DNA from: Mixophyes australis
Lineage: Eukaryota > Chordata > Amphibia > Anura > Limnodynastidae
NCBI GenBank assembly: GCA_036250195.1
Contig: JAVHZZ010000002.1
Location: 274,292,960 to 274,356,959, forward strand
DNA length: 64,000 nt
Direction: 5' to 3'
Numbering within the stretch: the first letter of the stretch is position 1; each line of letters begins with the position of its first letter. The position numbers were made by a program, and so were the translations under genes. Below the pieces are notes generated by a model. That model ran no database searches, was not told the DNA's origin, and was given only the letters and a program-made list of their open reading frames with translations. Positions 48,156 to 57,156 of the stretch are shown here, piece by piece.

Positions 48156-50213
48156 AAGTGGTTTTTAACTTTTTTGGAGGTACTGAACCCCGCAAGTTTC
48201 ATACGTGCATTCACTAAACCCTTCATAGTTGGAAAAATAAAAATAAAAAAATTCAAATTCAAAACAGAGATATATATTATATTAGTGCACAAAATGAGCC
48301 ATGCATCAGTTGCACATAAAATCACTGTGTTAAAAAAAACAAAACCAACAAACAATGAATGTCACACAAAAACATAATTCAATAAATATTTACTGCAAAT
48401 CAATGTGACTTTTGCTGTTGCCTTTTAGAGACAAGTTCAGAAATGCGCAGATTCACCTTGGCAAGTGCCACTCTCATATCATTTTCACAACAAAGTCTGT
48501 TCCTTTTTTTCGTTTTTAAGTCTACCATCCTCGAAAAGGATTGCTCGCAAAGATACGTTTTAATAAAACGGTAGGAGTATCTCAAGGGCTTTCTTAGCAA
48601 TAAGAGGGTACGGTACGATTTGCTGACACCAAAACATTGAGAGCGTTGTTGCTCTGAAGAGTTGCTGTTCAACCTGGCTCTGCTGAAGTTCAATGATTTC
48701 GTTGAGGTACTCATCATTGACATCTGCTGTCGCAACACTAAACGTGAACGGCTATCTCACCCATGCTGGATATGACTCTCTGGTGGGGAAGTATGCGTCG
48801 AGAGCCTTTGCAAGCTCATCTAAGTGCATGGCAATTGCTTGCTTCATTTCCCCGGGTATATGTCTCCGATTCCAAACTCATCTTCGATCTTACACAGTTG
48901 TCCAGCAGGGGAAAGTTTGCAAAGTTATCATTCTCTGTTCGTCGTTTCCATAAAGGTAGCTATTTTTCAAAAGCTTTCTGCTTTTCTTCCGCTTTTATGA
49001 TGTTGACTCCACCCCCCTGCATCTGTTGACTGAGATAATTGAGAGCATCGAAGATATCAGCCATGTACGCCAAAATGAAAATGAACTCAGAATTTTCAAA
49101 GCAATCTGCATGGCAATGTTGGTGCTCTCGCAAAAACAGGGCTAATTCCACATGCATGGCAAAAACACGATTCAGCACCTTTCCCCGGGATAACCACCGA
49201 ATGTTAGAATGGTACAGAAGTACCTCGAATTCAGAGCCCATTTCATTACACAGCTCTTTGAAGATGCAGTGCTTCAGAGCACTAATTTGCACATAATTAA
49301 CACATTCCACTACAATTTTTAATACTTCTTCCAGTTTTGGAGGCAATGTTTTTGTAGCCAACGCATGCCTGTGCAGAACACAGTGTGTAAGAATGATGTG
49401 TGGTGCAGCGACTCTCACCAGCGCACAAAAAACAGAGTTTCGTCCCAGCATGGCTGGAGCTCCGTCCGAACAAATTGCAGAAACCATATCGAACGAAAGA
49501 TAGTTGTCTCTGAAGAAGTAATCCACAAGTTTCTTCACGTCGGTTGCCTTAGTTGTTGTTGTAAGAGGCTTACAAAATAAAAAATCTTCCTTTATCATGT
49601 CGTCTTTCACAAAGTGCACAAATACAACAAGCTGGCTTCGTTTGGAAACATTGGTGGACTCGTCGAGTTGGAGGCTGGGTTTTGCAGATCTGCAACTACT
49701 TGAGCCAAGATGTCATTGCTCATGTCATCTATTCTGCTGCTGATGGTGTCATTTGAAAGAGATGACTAAATGTTATAGCTCTTTTGCATGGTTGAAATAT
49801 GTGTTCTTACCCTATTCTTTCCCTGAATATGTGCTGATCATCCTGGTTCCTCTCAGCTTTTTACGTCCGAATTGGAAACTTCTGAGATGGATATATGTGT
49901 CCAATACCAACTGAACTCTGAGTCGCTGTATTTTCTTCCGACCGGAGACTTCTGGAACGCAGGTGGAGCGCATAAAACTTCCTGTGTATGGAATCCTGAG
50001 TGAGTCAAAAAAAATTCCAGTAAAACTCCAATATGATTTTAAATTTCTTGATCCAATGCACTCTCTGCAGCACAGATAAAAGTATTGTTTGAATGGAAAA
50101 AGTATATTAATGCACCTGGCAACCCTGGCGAACGGACACACACCTCCGCTGAACCCTTGAGACTAACTCACCGAACCCCTGGGGTTCGATCGAACACAGG
50201 TTAAGAACCACTG
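48156..50213 (-). mobile_element. Charlie/ZBED5-like hAT transposon, 2,058 bp, internally deleted
   Basis: The ends are inverted repeats: AAGTGGTTTTTAAC on the left and GTTAAGAACCACTG on the right, the Charlie-type CAGTGGTTCTTAAC with the first left base mutated. Further in, ACTGAACCCC mirrors GGGGTTCG-type sequence. The flanking 8 bp, CTTTAGAT (48,148-48,155) and GTTTAGAT (50,214-50,221), differ at one base, as for an aged hAT target duplication. It contains the C-terminal two thirds of a transposase on the minus strand. No BED zinc finger is visible in the 5' part, so the N-terminus was probably removed by internal deletion. Confidence 0.85.
48400..49770 (-). pseudogene. ZBED5/SCAND3-like hAT transposase, broken
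   Basis: In order on the minus strand: LSNDTISSRIDDMSNDIL (about 49,760-49,700) and, after a frame change near 49,690, LQLDESTNVSKRSQLVVF with the first catalytic Asp. Then come CSDGAPAMLG with the second Asp, HCVLHRHALATK and IRWLSRGKVLNRVF, and a TAG just before LPLWKRRTENDNFANFPLL. The C-terminal dimerisation region reads TYLCEQSFSRM and KTKKRNRL (about 48,530-48,470). The central 220 codons (48,960-49,619) are open. The nominal first codon there is an internal GTG and not a start. This lineage gave rise to domesticated vertebrate genes such as ZBED5 and SCAND3, but here target duplications, terminal repeats and stops mark an ordinary dead transposon. Confidence 0.82.
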
Positions 50214-50358
50214 GTTTAGATAGATCATTTTAGAAAAATAAAGAATACATACATATAGACTGGAAAACACAAAATATCCTGTGGACTAAACAGATTGGTG
50301 TAGTATAGCATCATGTTAAGCAGCACAGTATTTCTCCTCACATAATACACATACATAC

Positions 50359-51599
50359 CAGGGATGAGCAGGCTCAGATTTCGCTAATCCGAGCCCACCC
50401 GAACAGTGCGGATCCAACGGGATCCGAGCACTGTTCGGGTATTTCCGGCGGCAAAATGAATCCAAAACGAGGCTATGACATCCAAGTCTCGCGTCGGATC
50501 TCGCGAGACTCGGATGTCATAAATTCCCCGCTTGCGGGCGCCATCTTCATTCTGGCTGAGATCAGGGAAGAGGGAGGTTGTAGTTGTAGTGGTGCTCCTG
50601 TGTCCTGTGTCCTGCTTAATCCAGTGGTTAGTTAGTTTCTCCTGTGCTCTGTCCTGTTGATCAGTCCAGTGGTGCTTTTGTCCTGTGCTCTGTGCTGCTG
50701 AGTCCAGTGGTGCTTTGGCCAGTGCTCTGTCCTGCTGAGTCCAGTGGTGCTTTTGTCCTGTGCTTTGTTCTGCTAAGTCTATAGTTATTTTAAAATTATT
50801 AAAAAATCATAAAAAAACTTTTAAAAAAATAAAAAAAAAATTATAGAAAACTAATTAAAACATTTTTTAAAAAAATTATACAAAAATAATAAAAAAAAAT
50901 AAAAAAAAATATTTAAAAAGTATAAAAAAAATTCTAGTGCAATATATTCTTGCAGTCCAGAAATATTAGTACTGCAATATTTATCTACGTTCACTGTTCC
51001 TGCAGTCCAGAAATATTAGTACCAGAGATTAAACTACGTTCACTGTTCCTGCAGTCCTGAAATATTAGTACCAGAGATTAAACTACGTTCACTGTTCCTG
51101 ATTGGTTTGTTAAAGTACGAATGTCCTATTTCAACAACATCAGAGTGGGTGGGAGGGCCCAAGGACAATTCCATCTTGCACCTCTAGCAAACTCTTGCAA
51201 ACTGCCATCCTGTCTGCCACTGCAGTGCCACTCCTAGATGGGCCATGTGTTTGTGCCGCCCACTTGTGTCGCTTAGCTTAGACATCCAGCTACCTCGGTG
51301 CAACCTTTTGGACTAAAAACAATATTGTGAGGTGTGAGGTGTTCAGAATAGACTGGAAATTAGTGGAGATGAATGTTACTGAGGTTAATAATAGTGTAGG
51401 AGTAAAAAAAAAATCAAAAATATGGATTTTAGCACTTTTTATGCTTTTTTAAAAAAAAATCAGAACCCAAAACCCAAAATCAGAACCAAAACCTTTCGTG
51501 GGGTGTTTTGGCATAACAAATCAGAACCTAAAACCTCAAGCTAATCAGAACCCAAAACCCAAAACCCAAAACACCAAAAGTGGCCGGTGCACACCCCTA
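50359..51599. mobile_element. Non-autonomous hAT element of the A/B family, reversed orientation, 1,241 bp
   Basis: The left end CAGGGATGAGCAGGCTC is the reverse complement of the right terminus of elements A and B. The right end GGCCGGTGCACACCCCTA is the reverse complement of their left terminus. Flanks ATACATAC (50,351-50,358) and TTACATAC (51,600-51,607) match at 7 of 8 positions, although they lie beside a CATA microsatellite. Inside are the family's TGTCCTGTGCTCTGTGCTG-type repeats (50,590-50,780), an A/T-rich core and the GGGTGGGAGGGCCCAAGG block, but no transposase. It is an internal-deletion derivative that would depend on an enzyme supplied by an A-like element. Confidence 0.85.
50474..50521. 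repeat. Subterminal 20-bp inverted repeat (hairpin)
   Basis: TATGACATCCAAGTCTCGCG and its mirror CGCGAGACTCGGATGTCATA pair at 19 of 20 positions around an 8-base loop. This lies about 115 bp inside the left end of the non-autonomous hAT element. It is a candidate transposase-binding or structural site; the function is inferred only from position. Confidence 0.8.
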
Positions 51600-51627
51600 T
51601 TACATACATACATACATACATACATAT
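51600..51627. repeat. CATA microsatellite
   Basis: TACA repeated about six times, directly at the right flank of the hAT element. A shorter stretch lies at the left flank (50,350-50,358), so the element landed in a CATA-rich site. Confidence 0.9.
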
Positions 51628-51841
51628 TTAGCCATTCTAGCAACTTCCCTTTCACCCACATAACTTTTCATCTTTATATATGCTTCACAGTAACAGATCC
51701 TTTCCTCTATAACTCTTTGCTCCGGAGGGTGCCCCTGAGTGAAGCACCATTTCCACAAACATTAGGAAATGTTGTTTCTCAAACTACAAAAAATCAGAAT
51801 GCCCAGGAGTGTTCTTGTAATATGATTTCACCCCAAATACT

Positions 51842-52168
51842 GAGCCTGATTCATTAAGGAAATTAACGCAAAAAAGGGAGTAAGTTTTCTCCTGGACAAA
51901 ACCATATTACAGTGCAATAAGTGCAAATTAGTTTATTATTTTGCACATATGTTAAATACTGGCTGTTTTTTCAAGCAGCAAACAAATATTTGATAGCTTT
52001 ATTTTTACACTGAAATATAAAATTGATCTATGACATGCTCTATCCCAACTATAAATCTGATATCACATTTTTAATTCACCTCCCCCTCCAATGCAATATG
52101 GTTTTTGCCAAGGTGCAGAATTTCTCCTTTTTTTTTTTTTGCTTTCCTTTCCTTAATGAATCAGGCTC
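51842..52168. mobile_element. Foldback MITE with GAGCCTGATTCATTAAGGA ends
   Basis: A perfect 19-bp terminal inverted repeat (GAGCCTGATTCATTAAGGA) bounds 327 bp of AT-rich sequence with no coding capacity. The inversion continues imperfectly inward for about ten more bases. The flanks do not give a clear target duplication. I recognise this terminal sequence as one that recurs in frog genomes but cannot assign a superfamily with confidence. Confidence 0.78.
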
Positions 52169-52232
52169 TATAAACATAAAATCACCATTTACGTGTTTCA
52201 ATGAATAAGGCCCTATCTGTACAGTGACCAAA

Positions 52233-52358
52233 GGGTTAAATGTATTAAACTGCTGATTCTGGAAGTAGTCGAGATCCGGCAACTTTGCAGGGGAAATTTC
52301 AAGCAGCTGTGTCTTTAAAGACAAATTTAGAAAAATCTGCAGTTTAATACATTTACCC
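52233..52358. mobile_element. Short foldback MITE, 126 bp
   Basis: GGGTTAAATGTATTAAACTG on the left mirrors CAGTTTAATACATTTACCC on the right with one extra T. The centre is non-repetitive. The ends share GGG(T)TAAATGTAT with the element at 40,419, which suggests one terminal-repeat family. The target duplication is not clear. Confidence 0.75.
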
Positions 52359-52695
52359 TAAATCTTAAACTTGGAAAATCAGGGGATAGTTGTGATGGCA
52401 ACATGCATTTAAGGTAATTATAATGCAAAATTGGAACGCAACTTGCATGCATGTTGCGGTTTAAAAGAGCATGGAATCTAACTGTATTAAAATCCAAGCG
52501 TATCTCAAGATGCATTACGCTTTGAATCTGGGCATAATTCTGCCATATGTTCTCAGAGTGCAGCATATGCACAAGAATATGTGACATATAAAGTCACATT
52601 AGAACGCATACAAAAAAATGATATTATAAAATAAATGAACAACCCTAAACAGTGTATATAATCATGAAGAAAATATGGTTGCTGTAAAAATAAAA

Positions 52696-52699
<4 letters not shown>
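52359..52699. other. AT-rich intergenic sequence, nothing recognised
   Basis: No coding similarity and no clear terminal repeats. A GCATGCAT-rich patch lies near 52,445, and ordinary unique-looking sequence follows. Confidence 0.4.

Positions 52700-52736
<37 letters not shown>
52699..52736. repeat. TA microsatellite
   Basis: About 18 TA units without interruption. Apparent Ile-Tyr open frames on both strands are produced by it. Confidence 0.95.
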
Positions 52737-52742
<6 letters not shown>

Positions 52743-52831
52743 AAAGCATCTATTGGGGTATATCCAGCATGGCCGACTAGGCACCCTGACCAGTACAGAA
52801 ATCCTGCTTGATGAAAGATGCCTGCTGCAAA

Positions 52832-52995
52832 CGTTACAGATAAGCTTTAAAGATTTTATTTTCGTTACGCATATATTATATGCATAAGGTGTTGGCGCTT
52901 CAAAGTGTGTATAACCATACATAGCATTGTACAGGTAAGCTATAAAGCTTCAATATCTGGTACGCATATTGCACACACAAGGTGTTGGTGCTTTA
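52832..52995. repeat. Two diverged copies of a unit of about 100 bp
   Basis: ACAGATAAGCTTTAAAG followed by GTTACGCATATATTATATGC and AAGGTGTTGGCGCTT at 52,836-52,900 is echoed by ACAGGTAAGCTATAAAG, GGTACGCATATTGCACAC and AAGGTGTTGGTGCTT at 52,930-52,994. The copies differ at many positions, so this is an old tandem duplication of unknown origin. Confidence 0.7.
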
Positions 52996-53178
52996 GAATG
53001 GTGATCACTCTTTGTATTTCCATCTATTCACTGATCTTCGGGCAAACTCTGTTACCTTATATTGTCACTCCAGCATATTCACGTGGAGGTTGTCATTTCT
53101 GGGCTTGTGGAGCAATCACTGTATTTGTGCCTCTTGAAATACAGTATTATACTATGTGGCGCCCTATCCTTTCTATCT

Positions 53179-53183
<5 letters not shown>

Positions 53184-53228
<45 letters not shown>
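53184..53228. repeat. TA microsatellite, insertion site of hAT element A
   Basis: An uninterrupted AT/TA run that ends exactly where element A begins (TAAGGGTGTGCACC). The final 8 bp, ATATATAT, would be its left target duplication. Confidence 0.9.
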
Positions 53229-53231
<3 letters not shown>

Positions 53232-53499
53232 GGGTGTGCACCGGGCACTTTTAGTGTTTTGGGATCTGATTAGCTTGAGGTTTTGGGTTCTGATTTGTTT
53301 TGCCAAAACACCTGACGAAAGTTTTTGTTCTGATTTATGGTTTTGGGTTCTGATTTATTTTTAAAAAGAGCATAAAAAGTGCTAAAATCTAGTTTTTTGT
53401 TGGTTTTTCACTCATACGCTATTATTAACCTCAATAACATTCAATAACAATCATTTCCACTAATTTCCAGTGTATTTGGAACACCTCACACTTCCCAAT

Positions 53500-54125
53500 A
53501 TTGTTTTTAGTCCAAATCGTTGGACCGAGGTAGCTTTCTGGACTGCGTAGTGAAGTGTCCCCGGTAACGAATTTGGTACCAGGGCCACAATAAATAAACA
53601 TAAACTGGTCTTAATTCCACTGCACAGCTATCTGGACTGCGTAGTGTAGTGGCCCCGGTACCCAATTTGGTGCCGGGGCCACAATACCTCCTCCAACCAT
53701 GGTACAGACCATTCATCATTGAGATCCCATCAAATATGTTAAAGACAGACAGGGTCGAAGTGTTATTTGTTAACTTTGGGAACAAAAAAACTGTCCCTGT
53801 TGCAAATCTTCGTGCAATGAAGAGTGACTTTTTCATTTAAAGGCTCAAGCTTTCAAGTGTAGTGTTTATAAGTTATATTTTACTTTTGATTTAATTTGTT
53901 TAATTTGTTTTAATTTTGTTTTACTTTGTACTCATGGCAAACGACTGTTGAACGGTCACATAATGCCAAAAAAAGCGTTGCAAGATGGAATTGTCCTTGG
54001 GCCCTCCCACCCACCCTGATGTTGTTGAAATAGGACATGCACACTTTAACAAACCAATCATTTCAGCGACAGGGCCTACCAAACAACTGTGGCTGAAATG
54101 ATTGGTTTGTTTGGGCCCCCACACA
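53500..54125 (-). repeat. Transposase-derived fragments in the 3' region of element A
   Basis: Two copies of a GACTGCGTAGTG...CCCCGGTA...TTTGGTACC...GGCCACAATA unit (about 53,525-53,695) match transposase coding sequence at about 55,853-55,905. Near 53,933, CATGGCAAACGACTGTTG repeats 56,028-56,045, which encodes TVQQSFAM. These pieces lie downstream of the transposase stop and are not in frame with it. They are duplicated scraps of the gene. Confidence 0.75.
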
Positions 54126-54166
54126 AAATAAGCTATTCATCTCTCCCTGTACAAACTAAACAGGCT

Positions 54167-54520
54167 CTACTGAGGCAAGATTTCGTCCTCATCCTCATCC
54201 TCTGATTTCTCTCCCCCTTCAGTGTGTACTTCCTCCTCCTCACACATTATCAATTCGTCCCCGCTGGACTCCACAACCACAGGTCCCTCTGTACTATCTG
54301 GAGGGCAGTTTTGTACTTGATTGAGGAATTGATAATTCATTTTAATGAACATCATTTTTTCAACATTCTGCGGAAGCAACCTCCTTTGCCGCTCACTGAC
54401 CAGGTTCCCTGATGCACTAAAAACTCTTTCCGAGTACACACTGGAGGGGGGACAACTCAGGTAAAATAGAGCCAGTTTGTACAGGGGCTTCCAAACTGCC
54501 TTTTTTCCTGCCAGTAACAA
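54167..54520 (-). pseudogene. hAT transposase C-terminal dimerisation domain, out of frame with the main ORF
   Basis: The minus strand reads LLAGKKAVWKPLYKLALFYL and then CPPSSVYSERVFSASGNLVS, QRRLLPQNVEKMMFIKMNY and an acidic tail ending EDEILPQ at about 54,170. This is the hAT C-terminal domain used for multimerisation, and its Ser-Glu-Arg carries the Glu thought to complete the catalytic triad. The nominal first codon is TTG in the middle of the domain, so it is not an independent gene. It follows the 701-codon frame with a one-base change at an A6 run (54,501-54,506): both frames read across the same bases as YWQEKR and LLAGKK. Confidence 0.85.
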
Positions 54521-56562
54521 TATGGACTGTCTGACATGTCTATTTGGATGGTGTCAGAAAAATAATCCTCCACCATTTTTTCTATTGTGACAGCATCCAA
54601 TGCAGCGACTCTAGAAATGTCTGCAATGGTTGGCAGGTCCTTCAGTTCAGACCAGATGTTGTCTGCATCCCCGCTAGCGGGTCTTTTAGGAAAACTGAGT
54701 TTTTTCCTCGCAGCCACAGGTGTGGAAGAATATGAATGTGGAGCTGTTGGCATGTCACGGTCCTCTTCAGAGGACAATTTCCTGACCAGCAGGTCTTTCC
54801 ACCTCTGTAGACTTGTGTCCGCCGGAAACAGAGACACAACATACGCTTTAAACCGAGGATCGAGCACGGTGGCAAGAATGTATTCCTCTGACTTTAAAAG
54901 AGTGACCACCCTCAGATCCTGGCAAAGCGTACGAAGGGCTTCATCCACAAGAGCTACATGTTTGGTGGAATCGCAATGGTTTACCATCTCCTCCCTCACT
55001 TTCTCCAGCTGCTTCTGCAACAGCCTGATCAGGGGAATCACCTGACTCAAGCTGGCAGTGTCGGAACTGACTTCTCGTGTGGCAAGTTCAAATGGCTGCA
55101 GAACCTTGCACAACACGGAAATCAGTCTCCACTGCGCTTGACTGAGGCGCATCCCCACTCCTTTGCCTATGTCGTAGGTGGCTGTGTAGGCTTGAATGGC
55201 CTTTTGCTGCTCCTCCATCCTCTGCAGCATACAGAGGGTGGAGTTCCAGCGCGTCACAACCTCTTGTTTGAGGTGATGGCAGGGCAGGTTCAAGCTTTTT
55301 TGATGTGCCTCTAGTCTGCGGTAGGCACTGGCTGAATGCCGAAAGTGTCCAGCAATTTTGCGGGCCACCGCAAGCATCTCCTGCACACCCCTGTCACTCT
55401 TGAGGTAATGCTGCACCACCAAATTAATGGTGTGGGCAAAACATGGGACGTGCTGGAAATTGCCCATATTTAATGCCCGCACAATGTTACTGGCATTGTC
55501 TGACACCACAAATCCCCATGAGAGTCTAAGTGGGGTAAGCCACTGGGAGATAATTTCCCTCATTTTCTCTAATATGTTGTCAGCGTTGTGCCTCTTATTA
55601 AAGCCTGTAATGCACAATGTTGCCTGCCTTTGCATGAGCAGCCATTTTGTAGATGCTGCTACTGATGCAGCTGTTGCTGTTGCTGCGGAAGGGGATGCAT
55701 CTACCCAGTGGGCTGTCACAGTCATATAGTCCTTCGTTTGCCCAGAACCACTTGTCCACATGTCCGTGGTTAAGTGGACAGTGGGTACAACCGCATTTTT
55801 AAGAGCACTGAGGACACTTGATCGTACTTCTCTGTACATTTTTGGTATCGCCTGCCTAGTGAAGTGGAATCTCGAGGGGATTTGGTACCGGGGACACAAT
55901 ACCTCCATCAACCCTCTAAATCCCACTCCATTGATGGCGGACACCGGGCGCACGTCTAACACCAACATTGCAGTTACAGCCGCAGTTATACGCTTTGCAA
56001 TAGGGTGACTACTATCGTATTTGGTGGTCATGGCAAACGACTGTTGGACGGTCAATTGTTTTGTGAAAGACTTAGCGGTCTTACGACTTCCCCTCTGGGA
56101 AGATGACCGACTAACAGCAGCAACAGCAGCAGTGGCAGTAGTAGGTGTACCGCTGCAGGATTCCTCGGATGAATCCCGTATTGAGGAGGACTCAGTCTGG
56201 CTGCTGACTTGGGCTGCAGGACTGAATCTGATGGAGATTGTGGAGGAAGTTGACGAGGAGGGTGTTGCTGGTGTGTATCCAACTGGACCACGGGATTTAG
56301 GTGTCCCTGTACCGATGAGGGTCCTAGCCCCAGTTCCTGAACTAACCACTGAACTATGAAGGTTATTCAGGTGACGTATAAGGGAGGATGTTCCTAGGTG
56401 GGCAAGATCCTTACCCCTGCTTATTTGAGCTTTACATAAGCTACATATTGCCATACATTGGTTGTCTGGATTTGGATAAAAATAACTCCAGACCGAAGAG
56501 GTGCATTTTTTGGTCTTCTGACCAGGCATGGACATCAGCTGTTTCCCCCCCTGGTGCCTCAT
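54457..56562 (-). CDS. BED-zinc-finger hAT transposase, 701 codons, frameshifted near its C-terminus
   Basis: The enzyme would cut and join element ends by the hAT hairpin mechanism in the nucleus. The start is ATG at 56,562, although MPGQKTKK at residue 12 is an equally good start. A BED zinc finger covers residues about 20-70, with ligands C40, C43, H64 and H69. A Ser-rich linker runs to about 165. The RNase H-like core has HLTTDMW (Asp about 267), VVSDNASN (Asp about 355), CFAHTINL (about 374-381) and RWNST (about 438-442), then DEAL, VLDPRFK (about 567-572) and an IQIDMSDSP stretch. The last 20 residues (WQEKRQFGSP...) are out-of-frame reading of the dimerisation domain, which lies in the next frame. 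Codons are otherwise open for 2.1 kb, which suggests recent activity. Family: BED-type hAT (Ac-like/ZBED); no exact match is claimed. Confidence 0.88.
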   Translation of the reverse strand: MRHQGGKQLMSMPGQKTKKCTSSVWSYFYPNPDNQCMAICSLCKAQISRGKDLAHLGTSSLIRHLNNLHSSVVSSGTGARTLIGTGTPKSRGPVGYTPATPSSSTSSTISIRFSPAAQVSSQTESSSIRDSSEESCSGTPTTATAAVAAVSRSSSQRGSRKTAKSFTKQLTVQQSFAMTTKYDSSHPIAKRITAAVTAMLVLDVRPVSAINGVGFRGLMEVLCPRYQIPSRFHFTRQAIPKMYREVRSSVLSALKNAVVPTVHLTTDMWTSGSGQTKDYMTVTAHWVDASPSAATATAASVAASTKWLLMQRQATLCITGFNKRHNADNILEKMREIISQWLTPLRLSWGFVVSDNASNIVRALNMGNFQHVPCFAHTINLVVQHYLKSDRGVQEMLAVARKIAGHFRHSASAYRRLEAHQKSLNLPCHHLKQEVVTRWNSTLCMLQRMEEQQKAIQAYTATYDIGKGVGMRLSQAQWRLISVLCKVLQPFELATREVSSDTASLSQVIPLIRLLQKQLEKVREEMVNHCDSTKHVALVDEALRTLCQDLRVVTLLKSEEYILATVLDPRFKAYVVSLFPADTSLQRWKDLLVRKLSSEEDRDMPTAPHSYSSTPVAARKKLSFPKRPASGDADNIWSELKDLPTIADISRVAALDAVTIEKMVEDYFSDTIQIDMSDSPYCYWQEKRQFGSPCTNWLYFT

Positions 56563-57139
56563 TTACAATAACCACATCACCATCCTCATCATCAAGTTCC
56601 TCCACAGCGCCAGCTACATCATCAATAGCCTCCTCCCGAGCCACCTCTTCCCGTACAGTGATGGGAAGGTCAGGCTTGACAACCACCAACACCCTTGGAC
56701 TCGCCTTGGGGATTTGTGATAATTTCTCTTTAGAAGGCAGAGTTGTTTGCTGTTTTGTTGCTGACAGCATAACTCTCTTCAATTTTTTGTAGGGGGGGGG
56801 AGGAGGAGGAGGGCTAAGATCCGTGGGTGAAGCTGAACCACTAGTCATGAACACGGGCCAGGGCCTAAGCCGTTCCTTGCCACTCCGTGTCGTAAATGGC
56901 ATATTGGCAACTTTACGTTTCTCCTCAGATGATTTAAAGTTTCTCTTTTTGCTACTTTTTCTTAACTTGGGCTTTTTGGATTTTACATGCCCGGTACTAC
57001 GAGATTGGGCATCGGGCTTGGAAGACGACGTTGATGGCATTTCATCGTCTATGTCATGACTAGTGGCAGCAGCTTCAGCATTAGGAGGAAGTGGGTCTTG
57101 ATCTTTCCCTACTTTATCCTCCAAATTTTTGGTCTCCAT
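56441..57139 (-). CDS. N-terminal frame of element A, probably fused to the transposase in active relatives
   Basis: About 230 codons from ATG 57,139 (METKNLEDKVGK). Order: an acidic/Ser-rich stretch, a strongly basic tract (VKSKKPKLRKSSKKRNF, a likely nuclear localisation signal), a GKERLRPWPVFM segment, a run of prolines, then an acidic EELDDEDGDV region. The last 120 bp overlap the BED part of the transposase in another frame and read through it as nonsense, so the real protein probably ended or changed frame before there. A G7 run at about 56,545 is a plausible slip site; a separate small ORF is the alternative. Element B keeps the same frame (61,003-61,604) with extra residues in the acidic part. 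No other family is recognised. Confidence 0.6.
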   Translation of the reverse strand: METKNLEDKVGKDQDPLPPNAEAAATSHDIDDEMPSTSSSKPDAQSRSTGHVKSKKPKLRKSSKKRNFKSSEEKRKVANMPFTTRSGKERLRPWPVFMTSGSASPTDLSPPPPPPPYKKLKRVMLSATKQQTTLPSKEKLSQIPKASPRVLVVVKPDLPITVREEVAREEAIDDVAGAVEELDDEDGDVVIVNEAPGGETADVHAWSEDQKMHLFGLELFLSKSRQPMYGNM

Positions 57140-57156
57140 TATATGTAGCACAAGAT

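Noticed and set aside
48960..49619. Domesticated ZBED5-like host gene
   Set aside because: Terminal inverted repeats, an 8-bp target duplication, a stop, frame changes and loss of the N-terminus mark it as a dead transposon.
49812..50141. 109-codon minus-strand frame at the 5' side of the Charlie-like element
   Set aside because: No hAT or BED motif is visible; it probably lies in the untranslated 5' part of the element.
52553..53306. Ile-Tyr repeat proteins near 52.7 and 53.2 kb
   Set aside because: They are translations of TA microsatellites.
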